From: an uncultured Pseudomonadota bacterium
GTDB lineage: Bacteria > Pseudomonadota > Alphaproteobacteria > RUG11792
Length of the DNA: 51,129 nt
NCBI GenBank assembly: GCA_902769055.1
Contig: CACXNL010000002.1
Coordinates: forward strand, 1-51,129
Reading direction: 5' to 3'
Shown: positions 49,541 to 51,129 of the stretch, one piece after another
Layout: each line of letters starts with the position of its first letter
How positions within the stretch are numbered: the first letter of the stretch is position 1
Program-made: the position numbers and the translations under genes
The notes under the pieces: generated by a model
Seen by the model: only the letters and a program-made list of their open reading frames with translations
The model's database searches: none
Told to the model about the DNA's origin: nothing

Positions 49541-49892
49541 TCTTAAAACCTCCGACTAGATTAACCACGCAACCACTCTATACCCAAATTAACTTAACGT
49601 CAAGCAAGAAAATAACAACATTTTAAAAGAGTATTTCTTGTTGTTTCTTTATAGAGATAATTTGTGAAACATGATGGCTTGCAATTAGCATTTTGCTATA
49701 TGTCTAGAGCTATCTATTTCTTCTGTGGTATCTCTTTTGATTTGTTGAACGACCTTTTGTTAACGGTTGGAATGTGGTTAGTGTGGTGTTTTCTTTAGAA
49801 ATATTCATTATGTCAAAGTGCAAATGCTAGGAACTCGCTGGCTTTTGATGATAGACTATATTTGTATCTTGTTTTTCTGTAACTGAAAGTTG
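49541..49892. other. Divergent intergenic region
   Basis: About 350 bases between the ubiquitin protease and mipZ. No gene is supported. It must carry both promoters. AT-rich, with no strong repeat; TTAACTTAAC at 49584 is too tightly spaced for a CtrA box. Confidence 0.5.
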
Positions 49893-50681
49893 ATGCCCAA
49901 GAAGATCATAGTTTTCGGAAATCAGAAGGGGGGGACGGGGAAATCTACCCTTGCGATGCACCTTATTGTAAATCTTTTGCAAAATGGCAATTCGGTTGCA
50001 ACCGTGGATGTCGATGCGAAACAGGGGACTTTGACAAGATATATCGAAAATAGGGAAGCGACGAAGCGTGAAAATCCCGAGATTTTGACACCATTTCATA
50101 CACCGGTTTTCGAAAGTGAAGCTGAGACTGTTACCCAAATTGAACAGGAAAACTTGACAAATTTTACAAATTTGTTGCAATCTTTAGCATCGTTCGACTA
50201 CATCGTTATTGATACCCCGGGAAATGACAGTAGTTTGTCGCGAATAGCGCATTCTTTTGCCGATGTGATCATTACTCCTATGAACGAGAGCTTTATAGAT
50301 TTGGACTTGTTAGTGCGAATTAACGATTCGACTGAAACAAATATCAAGCCGAGTATATACGCCGAGATGGTCTGGAACCAGAAAAAAGAGAGAATTATGC
50401 GCGATAAAGGGACGATAGATTGGATAGTTCTTGTTAACCGAATGTCTAGTGTAGCATCGAAGAATAGGACAGAATTAGATCGAGTTTTGATAGCGTTGGC
50501 GAGGCGAATAGGCTTCAGGTTGGCAAAGGGCTTTAAGGAGCGGGTAATTTTTAGGGAACTTTTCCTTTCAGGATTGACTTTGCTTGATCGCAATGTTTCG
50601 GCATCGCAGGTAAGTTTGTCGCATATTGCAGCACGACAGGAACTGAACGACCTTCTGAAGGCGCTAAATATTGGAGACTGA
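49893..50681 (+). CDS. mipZ: Division-plane positioning ATPase MipZ
   Basis: 262 residues from the ATG at 49893. This is a ParA-like ATPase, but of MipZ type: deviant Walker A NQKGGTGKSTLAMHL, DVDAKQGTLTRYIENR (MipZ: DLDLRQ...FFENR), IDTPGNDSSLSRIAHSFADVI and TPMNESFIDLDLL, then RVIFRELFLSGLTLLD, which closely matches the Caulobacter MipZ carboxy part as I recall it. MipZ binds ParB at the pole and inhibits FtsZ there, placing division at mid-cell, so it links to the parABS genes of this window. A run of seven G falls in the Walker A codons. It overlaps the next gene by one base. Confidence 0.9.
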   Translation: MPKKIIVFGNQKGGTGKSTLAMHLIVNLLQNGNSVATVDVDAKQGTLTRYIENREATKRENPEILTPFHTPVFESEAETVTQIEQENLTNFTNLLQSLASFDYIVIDTPGNDSSLSRIAHSFADVIITPMNESFIDLDLLVRINDSTETNIKPSIYAEMVWNQKKERIMRDKGTIDWIVLVNRMSSVASKNRTELDRVLIALARRIGFRLAKGFKERVIFRELFLSGLTLLDRNVSASQVSLSHIAARQELNDLLKALNIGD

Positions 50682-50992
50682 TGATGAAGGTATCGACTGA
50701 AGCTGAGGCGAAAATAAGGCGGGCGTTGAGAGATAACCCTGGGAGGTTGCCACGGTTGGTTCTAAAGAAAGGCGGTTGTGCTGGAAATATATTGGTGTTG
50801 TTACTTGAGACGCCGGATGCTTCGGATAGTTTTGTGGATATAAACGGGATAAGGTTTGCTTTGGCTAAAAATGCAGTGTCATTTGTCGATAATGTTTTGA
50901 TAGAGCTGAAGCCTGGATTGTGCGAAGAAATAGCAGTGAAGGTCGCCGATTTGTCGACTTGTAAATGTGGGAAGTCTTTTCGGCTGTCATAA
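50681..50992 (+). CDS. A-type iron-sulfur carrier (HesB/IscA/ErpA family)
   Basis: 103 residues. The three cluster-binding cysteines can be placed: KKGGCAGNI (family GGCxG) and the pair in TCKCGKSF at the carboxy end (family CGCGxSF). The family delivers Fe-S clusters to apo-proteins. The middle is divergent, with PGLCEEIAVKV. The ATG overlaps the mipZ stop, a conserved pairing in alphaproteobacteria as far as I recall. Two adjacent ATGs are possible starts. Confidence 0.85.
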   Translation: MMKVSTEAEAKIRRALRDNPGRLPRLVLKKGGCAGNILVLLLETPDASDSFVDINGIRFALAKNAVSFVDNVLIELKPGLCEEIAVKVADLSTCKCGKSFRLS

Positions 50993-51039
50993 TGTTCTTA
51001 GAGGTTCGTGAAGTTGCGTTTGATTTTTCTTTAAGCAAA

Positions 51040-51046
51040 GGGGGGG
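51040..51046. repeat. Poly-G run (7) before a small ORF
   Basis: Seven G, six bases before an ATG, so the run could act as a Shine-Dalgarno-like sequence whose length may vary. Confidence 0.5.
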
Positions 51047-51052
51047 CATTGT

Positions 51053-51127
51053 ATGAAGTTTTATAAGATATTACAAAATCCTGTTGCGAACTTTACTGAA
51101 ATATGCGCTGAACATTACTTGGCATAA
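51053..51127 (+). CDS. Possible short ORF
   Basis: ATG behind a G-rich stretch gives 24 residues (MKFYKILQNPVANFTEICAE then HYLA) before TAA, ending just before the window edge. It has no recognised family. It may be a small peptide, a leader, or the out-of-frame beginning of a longer gene to the right. Confidence 0.3.
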   Translation: MKFYKILQNPVANFTEICAEHYLA

Positions 51128-51129
51128 AC

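Noticed and set aside
49584..49593. TTAACTTAAC before mipZ as a CtrA site
   Set aside because: The two half sites are one base apart instead of six to seven.

Overview
The window looks like a chromosome segment of a host-associated alphaproteobacterium of moderately AT-rich composition. Alphaproteobacterial marks are MipZ next to an IscA/ErpA-type protein, an rsmG-parA-parB block with canonical parS palindromes, the order pgi-truB-rpsO-fabD-fabG-trxB-prfB, and an unsplit 16S-Ile-Ala-23S-5S rRNA operon, which argues against typical Rickettsiales. A eukaryote-type ubiquitin protease with a signal peptide, a secreted HExxH protein, a BspA-like leucine-rich-repeat protein and decaying genes (ftsW, a ligA fragment) fit a protist or animal symbiont, perhaps Holosporales-like. 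That placement is inference.

Layout: 1-840 holds a decayed ftsW fragment. 846-4600 has an MsbA-type flippase, then two secreted-protein genes between imperfect direct repeats. 4614-7350 has accA, tRNA-Cys and the BspA-like gene, split by an 11-base homopolymer. 7347-11857 has nth, a ligA 3' remnant, a Vat-like acetyltransferase, ligA and map. 11980-20686 has mreB, yggT, hrcA and the seven-gene prfB-to-pgi operon. 20857-26714 has two SIMPL-domain paralogs, glmS, fabI and a CPA2 antiporter. 26720-33878 is a long minus-strand run (cvpA, gatC, thrS, a NrdG-like activase, tsaB, rimI, rsmG, parA, parB) carrying four parS sites. 34025-39329 is envelope related: MlaC-like, MORN, UppP, a Caps_synth-type glycosyltransferase, a glycoside-hydrolase-like lipoprotein, and a solute-binding protein also split by a homopolymer. 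39465-44934 is the rRNA operon, with an extra, odd tRNA-Ala. 45007-51129 has pepA, dnaN, the ubiquitin protease, mipZ and an A-type Fe-S protein.

How the parts work together: most genes serve envelope building (msbA, uppP, mreB, fabD/G/I, accA, glmS), chromosome segregation and division (parABS, mipZ, dnaN) and translation. The accessory layer is secreted proteins. Two of them, the BspA-like protein and the solute-binding protein, share an arrangement: a perfect TTAAC-N6-TTAAC (CtrA-type) box 50-75 bases before the start, a signal peptide, then a G/C homopolymer of 11 or 9 that puts the rest of the gene out of frame by one base. This looks like a cell-cycle-linked, phase-variable surface-protein module, although systematic homopolymer undercalling must be excluded. 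Gene direction is mostly leftward before about 37 kb and rightward after it, and parS lies nearby, so the replication origin may be close.
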